From: Peptococcaceae bacterium
Lineage (GTDB): Bacteria; Bacillota; DSM-12270; Thermacetogeniales; Thermacetogeniaceae
Assembly (NCBI GenBank): GCA_003132605.1
Contig: PKYJ01000123.1
Span: forward strand, 16,708 to 24,108
Length of the DNA: 7,401 nt
Direction of reading: 5' to 3'
Below are positions 1 to 5,651 of the stretch, one piece after another. The notes beneath the pieces were generated by a model. The model saw nothing but the letters and a program-made list of their open reading frames with translations. It did no database searches and was not told the origin of the DNA. Made by a program: the position numbers and the translations under genes. Every line of letters starts with the position of its first letter. Positions within the stretch are counted from its first letter, which is position 1.

Positions 1-19
1 CGAAGCCCGCCGGCGCCGA

Positions 20-298
20 TCAGGCCGGGGAACTTGAAGCCAGCCCCGCCTTCAAGTTTTCCACGACCTCCGGGGGGAGGTCCGCATGCAATGCCCGCTG
101 CAGTTTCTTCCCGGTCAGGGCCAAGTTCAGGCATCCGAGATCCCGGCACAGGTAGGCGCCTCTTCCGGAAAGCTTTCCGGTGGCATCGATCTTCACCTGT
201 AGGTCCGGCGTCCTGACAATCCTGATCAGTTCTTTTTTACCCCTTGTTTTTTGGCACCCCACGCAGATCCGCTGGGGAATCTTCTTGATCCTGCCCAT
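20..298 (-). CDS. ylxR: YlxR family protein (RNase P modulator RnpM)
   Basis: Small cytoplasmic RNA-binding protein of the YlxR/DUF448 family, 92 residues. The B. subtilis member has been renamed RnpM because it binds RNase P RNA and modulates tRNA processing (family knowledge). The family core is clear: KIPQRICVGC near the N-terminus, the KKELIRIVRTP strand around residues 21-31, and GRGAYLC at 45-51. Four cysteines (C12, C15, C51, C56) form a CxxC plus Cx4C arrangement, which could bind a metal; many clostridial members share it. I start it at the ATG at 296-298, because a GGGGAGGAG ribosome binding site lies about 10 nt upstream. The ATG at 305-307 is too close to that site, and the longer frame from 340 only reads through nusA. 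It overlaps the nusA 3' end by 62 nt and follows nusA as in other Bacillota. Confidence 0.93.
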   Translation of the reverse strand: MGRIKKIPQRICVGCQKTRGKKELIRIVRTPDLQVKIDATGKLSGRGAYLCRDLGCLNLALTGKKLQRALHADLPPEVVENLKAGLASSSPA

Positions 299-1376
299 CG
301 CTGACATTCTCCTCCCCGTCGGGTTCAGAGGCCTCCTCAATCTTGTCCCGCATCTGAGAGATACTCTTGATGTCGATCTTCCATCCTGTCAGCCTGGCAG
401 CCAGGCGGGCATTCTGTCCCTCTTTTCCGATCGCCAGCGACAACTGGTGGTCCGGAACGGTCACTCTGGCGATCTTCTCCTCCTCGCCAATCGCGACAGC
501 GATCGGTTTTGCCGGGCTCAGGGCATTGGCCACGAACTCCACCGGGTTGCTGTTCCACCGGACAATATCGATCTTCTCCCCCTTCAACTCGTTGACGATT
601 GCCTGCACCCGCATGCCCTTCGGGCCGACGCATGCCCCGACGGAGTCCACATTCTCATCCCTGGAATACACCGCGATCTTGGAGCGGCTGCCCGGTTCTC
701 TGGCAACAGCCTTGATTTCCACCACGCCCTCGTAGATCTCCGGTACCTCCAGCTCAAAAAGACGCTTGACCAGACCGGGATGGGTTCTGGAGACCAATAT
801 CTGGGGCCCCTTGGTGGTTTTCTTGACCTCGATCAGGTAAGTTTTAATGCGATCGCCCTGTTTATGCCTTTCTGTCGGTATCTGTTCTGCAGGTGCGAGC
901 AGCGCTTCGGCCCGGCCGAGGTCGATAAACATATTCTTGGCTTCCAGACGCCGAACCACTCCGGTTACGATGTCCCCCTCCCGGCTCAAGAATTCTTCAT
1001 AGATCAACCCGCGCTCCGCTTCCCTGATTTGCTGCATAACCACCTGTTTGGCAGCCTGAGCTGCAATTCGCCCGAAATTCCTGGGGGTGACCTCGACTTC
1101 TACCACATCCCCGAGGACCACTTCGGAACCGTCCTCTTGGCAATCACCGATGGCGATCTCCAGACGTGGGTCGGTGACAGACTCCACCACCAATTTTTTG
1201 GCAAAAACCCTAAACTCACCGGTATCCCTTTCGATCTCGACCATGGCATTCTGCGCCCCGAAATTCTTCCGGAACGCAGTGAGCAGGGCATGTTCAGTAG
1301 CCTGTAAAAGGACATCCATGCTGATGCCTTTCTCTCTTTCGATTTCTTTTAGGGCACTGAAAAATTCAGTATTCAT
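237..1376 (-). CDS. nusA: Transcription termination/antitermination factor NusA
   Basis: 379-residue NusA, which binds RNA polymerase and nascent RNA and modulates pausing, intrinsic termination and antitermination. Domains in order: the N-terminal RNAP-binding domain (about 1-125, starting MNTEFFSALKEIEREKGIS), an S1 domain (about 132-200), KH1 with the GPKG loop at 251-254, and KH2 with AIGKEGQNARLAARLTGWKI at 315-334. As in other Bacillota the acidic C-terminal repeats of E. coli NusA are absent. The last roughly 30 residues are acidic and low in complexity. The final 20 (GQDQEDSPADLRGVPKNKG and neighbours) overlap ylxR and are probably not conserved. The ATG at 1374-1376 has GGGAGG at 1388-1393, 11 nt upstream. 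It is normally co-transcribed with rimP, which is missing here; it appears to have its own promoter near 1603-1631 and a long structured leader. Confidence 0.97.
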   Translation of the reverse strand: MNTEFFSALKEIEREKGISMDVLLQATEHALLTAFRKNFGAQNAMVEIERDTGEFRVFAKKLVVESVTDPRLEIAIGDCQEDGSEVVLGDVVEVEVTPRNFGRIAAQAAKQVVMQQIREAERGLIYEEFLSREGDIVTGVVRRLEAKNMFIDLGRAEALLAPAEQIPTERHKQGDRIKTYLIEVKKTTKGPQILVSRTHPGLVKRLFELEVPEIYEGVVEIKAVAREPGSRSKIAVYSRDENVDSVGACVGPKGMRVQAIVNELKGEKIDIVRWNSNPVEFVANALSPAKPIAVAIGEEEKIARVTVPDHQLSLAIGKEGQNARLAARLTGWKIDIKSISQMRDKIEEASEPDGEENVSDGQDQEDSPADLRGVPKNKG

Positions 1377-1483
1377 AATCGGTCGTACCTCCCGAACCCT
1401 TCAAAGGTTCGCGACCCATGGCCGCTAATCGTGATCATGCCTGGGAGCAGAAACATAATATTTAAGAGTGGGCATAAACCCAC
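1373..1483 (-). CDS. Possible 36-residue upstream ORF in the nusA leader (doubtful)
   Basis: An open frame from a GTG at 1481-1483 runs 36 codons and stops at a TGA that overlaps the nusA start as ATGA. That geometry allows translational coupling. AGGAGG at 1495-1500 lies 11 nt ahead of the GTG, an acceptable but long spacing; an in-frame ATG at 1454-1456 would give 27 residues. The product would begin VGLCPLLNIMFLLPG and end EGFGRYDRL. I recognise no family, and it does not look like RimP, whose place it occupies. The GTG lies in the stem of the hairpin at 1466-1485. A frame this short can be open by chance. Confidence 0.2.
   Translation of the reverse strand: MGLCPLLNIMFLLPGMITISGHGSRTFEGFGRYDRL
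1393..1411 (-). promoter_or_regulatory. Small hairpin abutting the nusA ribosome binding site
   Basis: A perfect 6-bp inverted repeat (CGAACC at 1393-1398 and GGTTCG at 1406-1411, 7-nt loop). In the nusA transcript it ends where the GGGAGG ribosome binding site (1388-1393) begins, sharing one base. Such a stem could affect access of the ribosome to nusA. The repeat is plainly in the sequence; a function is inference only, and 6 bp can arise by chance. Confidence 0.35.
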
Positions 1484-1485
1484 TC
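1466..1485 (-). promoter_or_regulatory. GAGTGGG/CCCACTC hairpin in the nusA leader
   Basis: A perfect 7-bp stem (1466-1472 with 1479-1485) closes a 6-nt loop, read on the minus strand as GAGTGGG-TTTATG-CCCACTC, followed by TTAAATATTAT. The downstream tract is A/T-rich but has no run of U, so an efficient intrinsic terminator is unlikely; a pause or partial terminator is possible. From memory, GTGGG...CCCAC hairpins like this often stand just ahead of rimP in Bacillota. Here rimP does not follow. Confidence 0.55.
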
Positions 1486-1494
1486 CCTCAGCAA

Positions 1495-1500
1495 CCTCCT
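1495..1500 (-). promoter_or_regulatory. Orphan AGGAGG Shine-Dalgarno-like site
   Basis: A perfect AGGAGG on the minus strand lies about 120 nt ahead of the nusA start, with no recognised gene behind it. Candidate starts downstream are the GTG at 1481-1483 (11 nt) and an ATG at 1473-1475 (19 nt, only 16 codons). It may be the leftover ribosome binding site of a deleted gene, serve the small upstream ORF, or be part of a regulatory fold. Confidence 0.4.
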
Positions 1501-1513
1501 CGAAAAATCAGCC

Positions 1514-1570
1514 TTTCAGACCTAAACCCCGACGTTCAGGTGTGCTTTCAGTCTGAAACAAAGATTCAGA
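1514..1570 (-). promoter_or_regulatory. Leader segment with competing hairpins built on CTGAA repeats
   Basis: The minus strand carries CTGAA four times in about 55 nt, and several pairings exclude one another. Pairing A joins TCTGAA (1565-1570) with TTCAGA (1552-1557) over a 7-nt loop. Pairing B joins TTTCAGAC (1551-1558) with GTCTGAAA (1514-1521). Pairing C is ACCTGAAC (1534-1541) with GTTTAGGT (1520-1527), 8 pairs with one G-U and a 6-nt loop. A and B share the same TTCAGA strand, as in an attenuator or riboswitch-like switch. A TTTTT run follows at about 1503-1507, 6 nt or so beyond the last arm, so pairing B could be a poor terminator. I do not recognise it as a known riboswitch class. 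Confidence 0.4.
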
Positions 1571-1602
1571 GCCTGCCAAACTTAGCCCTTTAGCTAGTCA
1601 AA

Positions 1603-1631
1603 ATTATATCAAAGCGTCACGCTTTCTGCAA
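1603..1631 (-). promoter_or_regulatory. Sigma-A-type promoter for nusA with a dyad in the spacer
   Basis: The minus strand reads TTGCAG (1626-1631), a 17-nt spacer, then a perfect TATAAT (1603-1608). The -35 matches TTGACA at only three positions, but spacing and -10 are ideal, and A/T-rich sequence upstream (about 1640-1665) could act as an UP element. Transcription would start near 1596 and give a leader of about 220 nt before nusA. The spacer contains the inverted repeat AAAGCG-TGA-CGCTTT (1611-1625), a natural place for a repressor or activator site. It makes nusA-ylxR separable from the proS-side operon. Confidence 0.6.
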
Positions 1632-1712
1632 CCAGGCCTTTTACTAATTTTAAAGTTTCTACGGATCTTGCACAAAAGGATGATCCATCGAGGGCTCGCT
1701 ATCAGTCCCGGT

Positions 1713-1840
1713 TCAACGAGTTCTAAGCTTCAGTGGGGGAAGGCAATCGCCCACTGAAGCTTAGAACTCGTTAATACAGTGATGTAGCCGCTCTTATCCC
1801 ACCGCTTCATAGAAGCGGAGGTATTAGAGCGGGTAGTCAT
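1713..1840 (+). mobile_element. Possible IS200/IS605-type palindromic (PATE-like) remnant
   Basis: This segment contains the 23-bp palindrome (1715-1772) and a second, imperfect hairpin (1785-1835). The core of the second is CCGCTTC-ATA-GAAGCGG (1802-1818), extended by further pairs such as GCCGCTC/GAGCGG (1787-1793 with 1827-1832) across mismatches. Subterminal imperfect hairpins with mismatches, no terminal inverted repeats and no transposase are typical of non-autonomous IS200/IS605 relatives. The right part reads like a right end of that family, from memory. It reaches into the 3' end of proS and seems to supply the last few codons and the stop. Exact boundaries are not defined, and a plain structured intergenic region remains possible. 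Confidence 0.4.
1715..1772. repeat. 23-bp perfect inverted repeat downstream of proS
   Basis: Arms at 1715-1737 (AACGAGTTCTAAGCTTCAGT followed by GGG) and 1750-1772 are perfect reverse complements around a 12-nt loop. Neither strand continues into a T-run, so it is not a canonical intrinsic terminator. A stem this long without mismatches in intergenic DNA suggests a palindromic mobile or repeated element. It sits 12 bp from the imperfect hairpin at 1785-1835, and the two may form one unit. Between it and the promoter (1632-1714) I see only A/T-rich sequence and no gene. Confidence 0.85.
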
Positions 1841-3545
1841 CTGTGGTGAGTTTGTGCCTGAGATACGCCGCGGCCGTATCCTTGGGAATCCTCTCCACGG
1901 CGCCGGAGGCCCGCCACTTGATTTCCACCAGCCCATCCGTTGCCGAATCCCTGTTGATGACGATCCGCACCGGGTAGCCAATCAGGTCCGCGTCCTTGAA
2001 TTTCACCCCGGGCCTTTCAGGACGGTCGTCGTAGATGGAGTCGATACCGGAGTCTGTCAATTGCCGGCATAAGTCCTCCGCCAGGTCAGCCTGCAGGGAG
2101 TCGTGCTGCCCAACCGGAATAATCACGGCCTCATAGGGAGCAATAGACGATGGCCAGATGATGCCATCCTGATCATGCCACTGTTCGACCGCTGCCGCCA
2201 GGGTACGGGTGACTCCGATTCCATAGCAGCCCATCACCACAGCAATCTCCCTGCCGCTTTCGTCCAAGACGTTGGCTCCCATGGCTTTACTATATTTCGT
2301 TCCCAGTTTGAACAACTGGCCGATCTCGATCCCCCGCTTCAGTTGTAACGGCTGCCCGCACTTGGGGCAGATGTCGCCTTCCTGAGCGAGCCGGAAGTCG
2401 GCGAAGTCTTCCACCTGATAATCTCTACCATAATTCACGTTGCGGTAGTGGAAGTCCGGCTCGTTAGCCCCTGCCACCGCATTTGACAGGTTTTTGGTCT
2501 CGTTGTCTGCCAATAGCCTGACCCGTCCGCCTAGACCGACCGGCCCTGCAAAACCTTGCGGCAAGCCGAAGCGTCCGGCGATATCCTCCTCATCTGCTAT
2601 CTCCAGCACATTCGTATGCAGATAGTTTTTAAGCTTGATCTCGTTAAGGCTGCGGTCTCCTCTCACCAGAACCGCTACCGGCTCGTCGTCTGTGACGTAC
2701 ATCAGGATCTTCAGCACCTGCTCAGCCGGGATGCCCAGGTATTCGGCCACTTCACTTACCGTGTGCGTTCCCGGCGTCCGCACCCGCTGAAGTGGCTGCA
2801 ACGCTGCCGGCGCTGTCTGGCTCTCTACCGGGCAGGGCGCCTTTTCAACATCCGCAGCATAATCGCAGGCTGAACAGAAGACGATCTCCGCCTCGCCGGT
2901 GTCTGCCATGACCATAAACTCGTGGGTGTCGTTCCCACCGATGGCGCCGGGGTCAGCATCCACCACCCTGAAGTCTAACCCGCAGCGGGTGAAGATCCGG
3001 TTATAAGCCGCGTACATCTTGCGATAGCTCAGATCGAGGCCATTCTCGTCGATGTCAAAAGAATACAGGTCCTTCATGATGAACTCCCGGCCACGCAGTA
3101 GCCCGAAGCGCGGCCTCCGCTCATCCCGGTACTTGTTCTGTATCTGGTACAACATTAAAGGAAGTTGCCGGTATGATCTGATCTCCTGGCGAACCAACTC
3201 CGTAAAGAGCTCCTCGTGTGTCGGTCCCAGGCAGAAACTGCGCTCATGCCTATCCTTCAAGCGAAACAACTCCGGGCCGTAGACATCCCATCTCCCACTC
3301 TGCTGCCAGAGTTCCGCCGGCTGAATGATCGGCATGAGCAGTTCGATGCCCCCGGCCCGGTTCATCTCTTCCCGGATGATCGCTTCAATCTTCAGCAGCA
3401 CCCGGTGACCCAGGGGCAAGATGGTATAGATCCCGGCGGCCACCTTGCGGAGCATGCCGGACCTGAGCAGCAACTGGTGGCTAACGATGTCAGCATCCGC
3501 CGGCACCTCCCTTAAAGTAGAAATCAGTGTCTCAGTCGCTCTCAT
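1824..3545 (-). CDS. proS: Prolyl-tRNA synthetase (bacterial type, ProS type 1)
   Basis: Class II aminoacyl-tRNA synthetase, 573 residues, that charges tRNA-Pro in the cytoplasm. Visible elements: motif 1 region around ILPLGHRVLLKIE (42-54), GPTHEE at 107-112, motif 2 RDERRPRFGLLRGREF at 140-155, and the YbaK-like INS editing insertion at about 250-380. That insertion has a lysine (K279) at the position known to matter for Ala-tRNA-Pro editing in E. coli. CPKC lies at 393-396, motif 3 MGCYGIGVTRT at 438-448, and the anticodon-binding domain from about 470. Length matches the E. coli type. I start at the ATG at 3543-3545 (AAAGGA 9 nt upstream) rather than the ATG at 3563, which lacks a ribosome binding site. 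It overlaps ispG by 14 nt. The last residues (DYPL) and the stop lie inside an imperfect hairpin that may belong to a mobile element. Confidence 0.97.
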   Translation of the reverse strand: MRATETLISTLREVPADADIVSHQLLLRSGMLRKVAAGIYTILPLGHRVLLKIEAIIREEMNRAGGIELLMPIIQPAELWQQSGRWDVYGPELFRLKDRHERSFCLGPTHEELFTELVRQEIRSYRQLPLMLYQIQNKYRDERRPRFGLLRGREFIMKDLYSFDIDENGLDLSYRKMYAAYNRIFTRCGLDFRVVDADPGAIGGNDTHEFMVMADTGEAEIVFCSACDYAADVEKAPCPVESQTAPAALQPLQRVRTPGTHTVSEVAEYLGIPAEQVLKILMYVTDDEPVAVLVRGDRSLNEIKLKNYLHTNVLEIADEEDIAGRFGLPQGFAGPVGLGGRVRLLADNETKNLSNAVAGANEPDFHYRNVNYGRDYQVEDFADFRLAQEGDICPKCGQPLQLKRGIEIGQLFKLGTKYSKAMGANVLDESGREIAVVMGCYGIGVTRTLAAAVEQWHDQDGIIWPSSIAPYEAVIIPVGQHDSLQADLAEDLCRQLTDSGIDSIYDDRPERPGVKFKDADLIGYPVRIVINRDSATDGLVEIKWRASGAVERIPKDTAAAYLRHKLTTDDYPL

Positions 3546-4608
3546 GATCTTGTTTCCTTTCATCCAGGGTTTGTTTGATTTCCATAATTAAAGCTTCAGC
3601 AAGGTTTTCTTCCGGCACCCTACGGAGCAGTTGGCCATGCTTGAACAACATACCTTTACCCCTACCGCCGGCAATACCGACATCCGCATCCCGTGCTTCG
3701 CCCGGTCCGTTTACAGTACAGCCCATCACCGCTACCTTCAAGCTCTCGTCCGTTTCCGGGAGTTGCTCCTCGACAACCCGGACGATTTCCAACAGGTCGA
3801 TCTGGCAGCGCCCACAGGTCGGGCAGGAGATCAGATCGATGCCACCCTGGCGCAAGCCGAGGCTCCTGAGAATCTGTTTCCCTGCCCTTACCTCCTCGTG
3901 TGGCGTACCTGTAAGGGACACCCGGATGGTGTCCCCGATGCCCTCGGATAGGAGAGTCCCGATGCCAATAGCCGATTTAACGGTGCCTGCCCAGGGTCCG
4001 CCCGCCTCAGTCACCCCCAGGTGCAGGGGGTAATCAACCTTTTCCGAAAGCAGCCGGTAAGCTTCGATAGTCAGAAGCACATCAGAGGCTTTGACGGAGA
4101 TCTTGATGTCGAAGAACTGTTCCTGCTCCAGCAGCCGGACGTGAGAAAGGGCGCTCTCCACCAGAGCGGCAGGGGTTCTCCCGTAGCGCTCCAGGATCTC
4201 TGGCGCCAGGGAACCGGCATTCACGCCGATCCTGATCGGAATCCGGCGCTCCGCTGCCGCCCTAACAACCGCCCGCACCCGGTCTTGCGACCCGATGTTT
4301 CCAGGATTGATCCGCAACCCGTCGACTCCAGCCGCAATCGCTTGCAACGCCAGCCGGTAATCGAAGTGAATATCCGCCACCAGGGGGATGCCGATACTGG
4401 ACCTGATCCCGGCCAGTTCCCTGGCTGCCAGTTCGTCAGGCACAGCCACCCTGATCACGTCGCACCCGAGGTGCTCCAATTCCCTGATCTGTGTCACGGT
4501 GGCCGCGGCATCCCTGGTATCCGTCTTGGTCATCGTCTGTACGGAAATGGGCGCCCCGCCGCCCACAGGAAGGCGCCCCAGTATCAACTGCCTGGTATTC
4601 CGCCTCAT
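3532..4608 (-). CDS. ispG: 4-hydroxy-3-methylbut-2-en-1-yl diphosphate synthase (flavodoxin type), IspG/GcpE
   Basis: 358-residue [4Fe-4S] enzyme of the MEP pathway that converts 2-C-methyl-D-erythritol 2,4-cyclodiphosphate to HMBPP. The N-terminal TIM-barrel half opens with GGGAPISVQTMTKTDT and contains LRINPGNIG (98-106) and RIGVNAGSL (126-134). The C-terminal half carries the cluster cysteines C262 and C265 (CPTCGR) and C297 in MGCTVNGPGE, with the catalytic glutamate E304. All expected ligands are present. I start at the ATG at 4606-4608: GAGG at 4617-4620 is 8 nt upstream, and MRRNTRQLILG aligns with family N-termini. A start at 4644 would add 12 unlikely residues overlapping rseP. It lies 10 nt after rseP and overlaps proS by 14 nt. 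Confidence 0.97.
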   Translation of the reverse strand: MRRNTRQLILGRLPVGGGAPISVQTMTKTDTRDAAATVTQIRELEHLGCDVIRVAVPDELAARELAGIRSSIGIPLVADIHFDYRLALQAIAAGVDGLRINPGNIGSQDRVRAVVRAAAERRIPIRIGVNAGSLAPEILERYGRTPAALVESALSHVRLLEQEQFFDIKISVKASDVLLTIEAYRLLSEKVDYPLHLGVTEAGGPWAGTVKSAIGIGTLLSEGIGDTIRVSLTGTPHEEVRAGKQILRSLGLRQGGIDLISCPTCGRCQIDLLEIVRVVEEQLPETDESLKVAVMGCTVNGPGEARDADVGIAGGRGKGMLFKHGQLLRRVPEENLAEALIMEIKQTLDERKQDHESD

Positions 4609-4618
4609 CGTTTCAGCC

Positions 4619-5647
4619 TCAACCTCCTGTAAACAGCCGTACAATGTCGTTGTAAGTAATCATCAGCACGAGACACATAAGCACTGCAAACCCTACCAGG
4701 TGGATGATGCTTTCTTTTTCAGGGTTGATCGGCTTGCCTCTCACTCCCTCCAGGAGTAGAAAGACCAGGCGGCTGCCGTCCAGCGCCGGGATCGGCAAGA
4801 GGTTGACAATGGCCAGGTTGATGCCCAGCACTCCGGTAAGCATCAGCAGGTAACGCAGGCCTTCCCGGGCCGTATCGCCAAGCTGTTGGACAATTCCTAC
4901 CGGGCCCGACAGATCCTGCATCTGAACCTTGCCCGTGAACAGTTGCGCCAATGACTGCACAATCTGTGCCGACCAGCCATATGATTCCTGCAAGCCGGAT
5001 TGCATGCCCGGGATAAGGCCCTGCTTTAACCAGACAGTTGTTGGGACAATGCCGATCAGGCTGATCTTGGAACTGGGATCATATTCCGGTGTGATCACCA
5101 GGCTGAAGTCTTGCCCCTGGCGCTCGATCAGCAACGTCACCGGACTGGTGCCCTTGCTGTGGATATTCGAGGCCACGTCATCCCAGGTTGACGTTGGCTG
5201 GCCATCAATCATGGAGATCCGGTCGCCGGGTTGCAAACCGGCATGTTCGGCAGGGCTCTTGGGCATGATGTCCCCGATCAGGTTGGCGTTGGATGCCGTA
5301 GGAGTGCCCATGACGCTGAACAGGATGACGAAGATCAGGACTGCGAACACCAGGTTGGACAGGGAACCGGCCAGGATCACCCCTATCCGCGCCGCCAGGG
5401 GTTTGTGGTTGAAGCCGTTCGGGCGGTTGTCATTGGGCTCCATACCCGCAATCTTGTTATATCCACCGAGAGGCAATATCCGCAGGGAATACCTGGTCTC
5501 GCCCCATTGCCTGCTGGCTATGGCAGGCCCGAACCCCAGGCTGAATTCATCGACCGGCATCCCGGACAGTTTGGCCACGATAAAGTGACCGAGTTCATGA
5601 ACGAAGATCAGGACCCCCAATACCAGGAGGGCAACTAGGATAAACAT
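4619..5647 (-). CDS. rseP: RIP metalloprotease RseP (site-2 protease family)
   Basis: Integral-membrane zinc protease of 342 residues that cleaves transmembrane substrates such as anti-sigma factors and signal peptide remnants (B. subtilis RasP, E. coli RseP). The HExxH site is HELGH at 17-21 in the first membrane segment; the third zinc ligand is D290 in NLLPIPALDG in the third core segment. Other features are a segment at about 90-113 (ILAGSLSNLVFAVLIF), a single PDZ domain at about 122-190, SGPVGI at 247-252 and a last membrane segment near 314-332. One PDZ domain and this length fit the Gram-positive form; E. coli RseP has two. Start ATG at 5645-5647 has AGGTGG about 8 nt upstream, 4 nt after the dxr stop. 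Confidence 0.96.
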   Translation of the reverse strand: MFILVALLVLGVLIFVHELGHFIVAKLSGMPVDEFSLGFGPAIASRQWGETRYSLRILPLGGYNKIAGMEPNDNRPNGFNHKPLAARIGVILAGSLSNLVFAVLIFVILFSVMGTPTASNANLIGDIMPKSPAEHAGLQPGDRISMIDGQPTSTWDDVASNIHSKGTSPVTLLIERQGQDFSLVITPEYDPSSKISLIGIVPTTVWLKQGLIPGMQSGLQESYGWSAQIVQSLAQLFTGKVQMQDLSGPVGIVQQLGDTAREGLRYLLMLTGVLGINLAIVNLLPIPALDGSRLVFLLLEGVRGKPINPEKESIIHLVGFAVLMCLVLMITYNDIVRLFTGG

Positions 5648-5651
5648 GGCC

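Noticed and set aside
1..19. Start of the next gene (ylxQ or infB expected)
   Set aside because: Only 19 bases remain past the ylxR stop and no convincing start codon is visible, so no gene is called.
31..58. 9-bp inverted repeat (AACTTGAAG / CTTCAAGTT, 10-nt loop) at the end of ylxR
   Set aside because: It lies in the last ylxR codons with no T-run after it; it is too weak to call a terminator and may be chance in coding DNA.
180..1307. Long open frame of 375 codons on the plus strand opposite nusA
   Set aside because: It is antisense to a clearly conserved NusA; its product is rich in His, Leu and Asp with no recognisable motif, as expected of a shadow frame in GC-rich DNA.
1377..1823. 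T-box, tRNA or known riboswitch in the proS-nusA gap
   Set aside because: I see no T-box consensus, tRNA cloverleaf or recognisable riboswitch core; only unclassified hairpins are supported.
1785..1835. Intrinsic terminator for proS
   Set aside because: The stem is followed by GGCTACATCACTG-type sequence on the minus strand, without a T-run, and it begins inside proS.
3546..3563. Earlier ATG for proS (adding MKGNKI)
   Set aside because: No ribosome binding site precedes it, whereas the ATG at 3543-3545 has AAAGGA 9 nt upstream and fits family N-termini (MRATETLIST).
4021..4632. 203-codon plus-strand frame opposite ispG
   Set aside because: The composition (many Pro, Arg, His, Gln) and lack of motifs mark it as a shadow of ispG, whose iron-sulfur ligands and conserved motifs are intact on the other strand.
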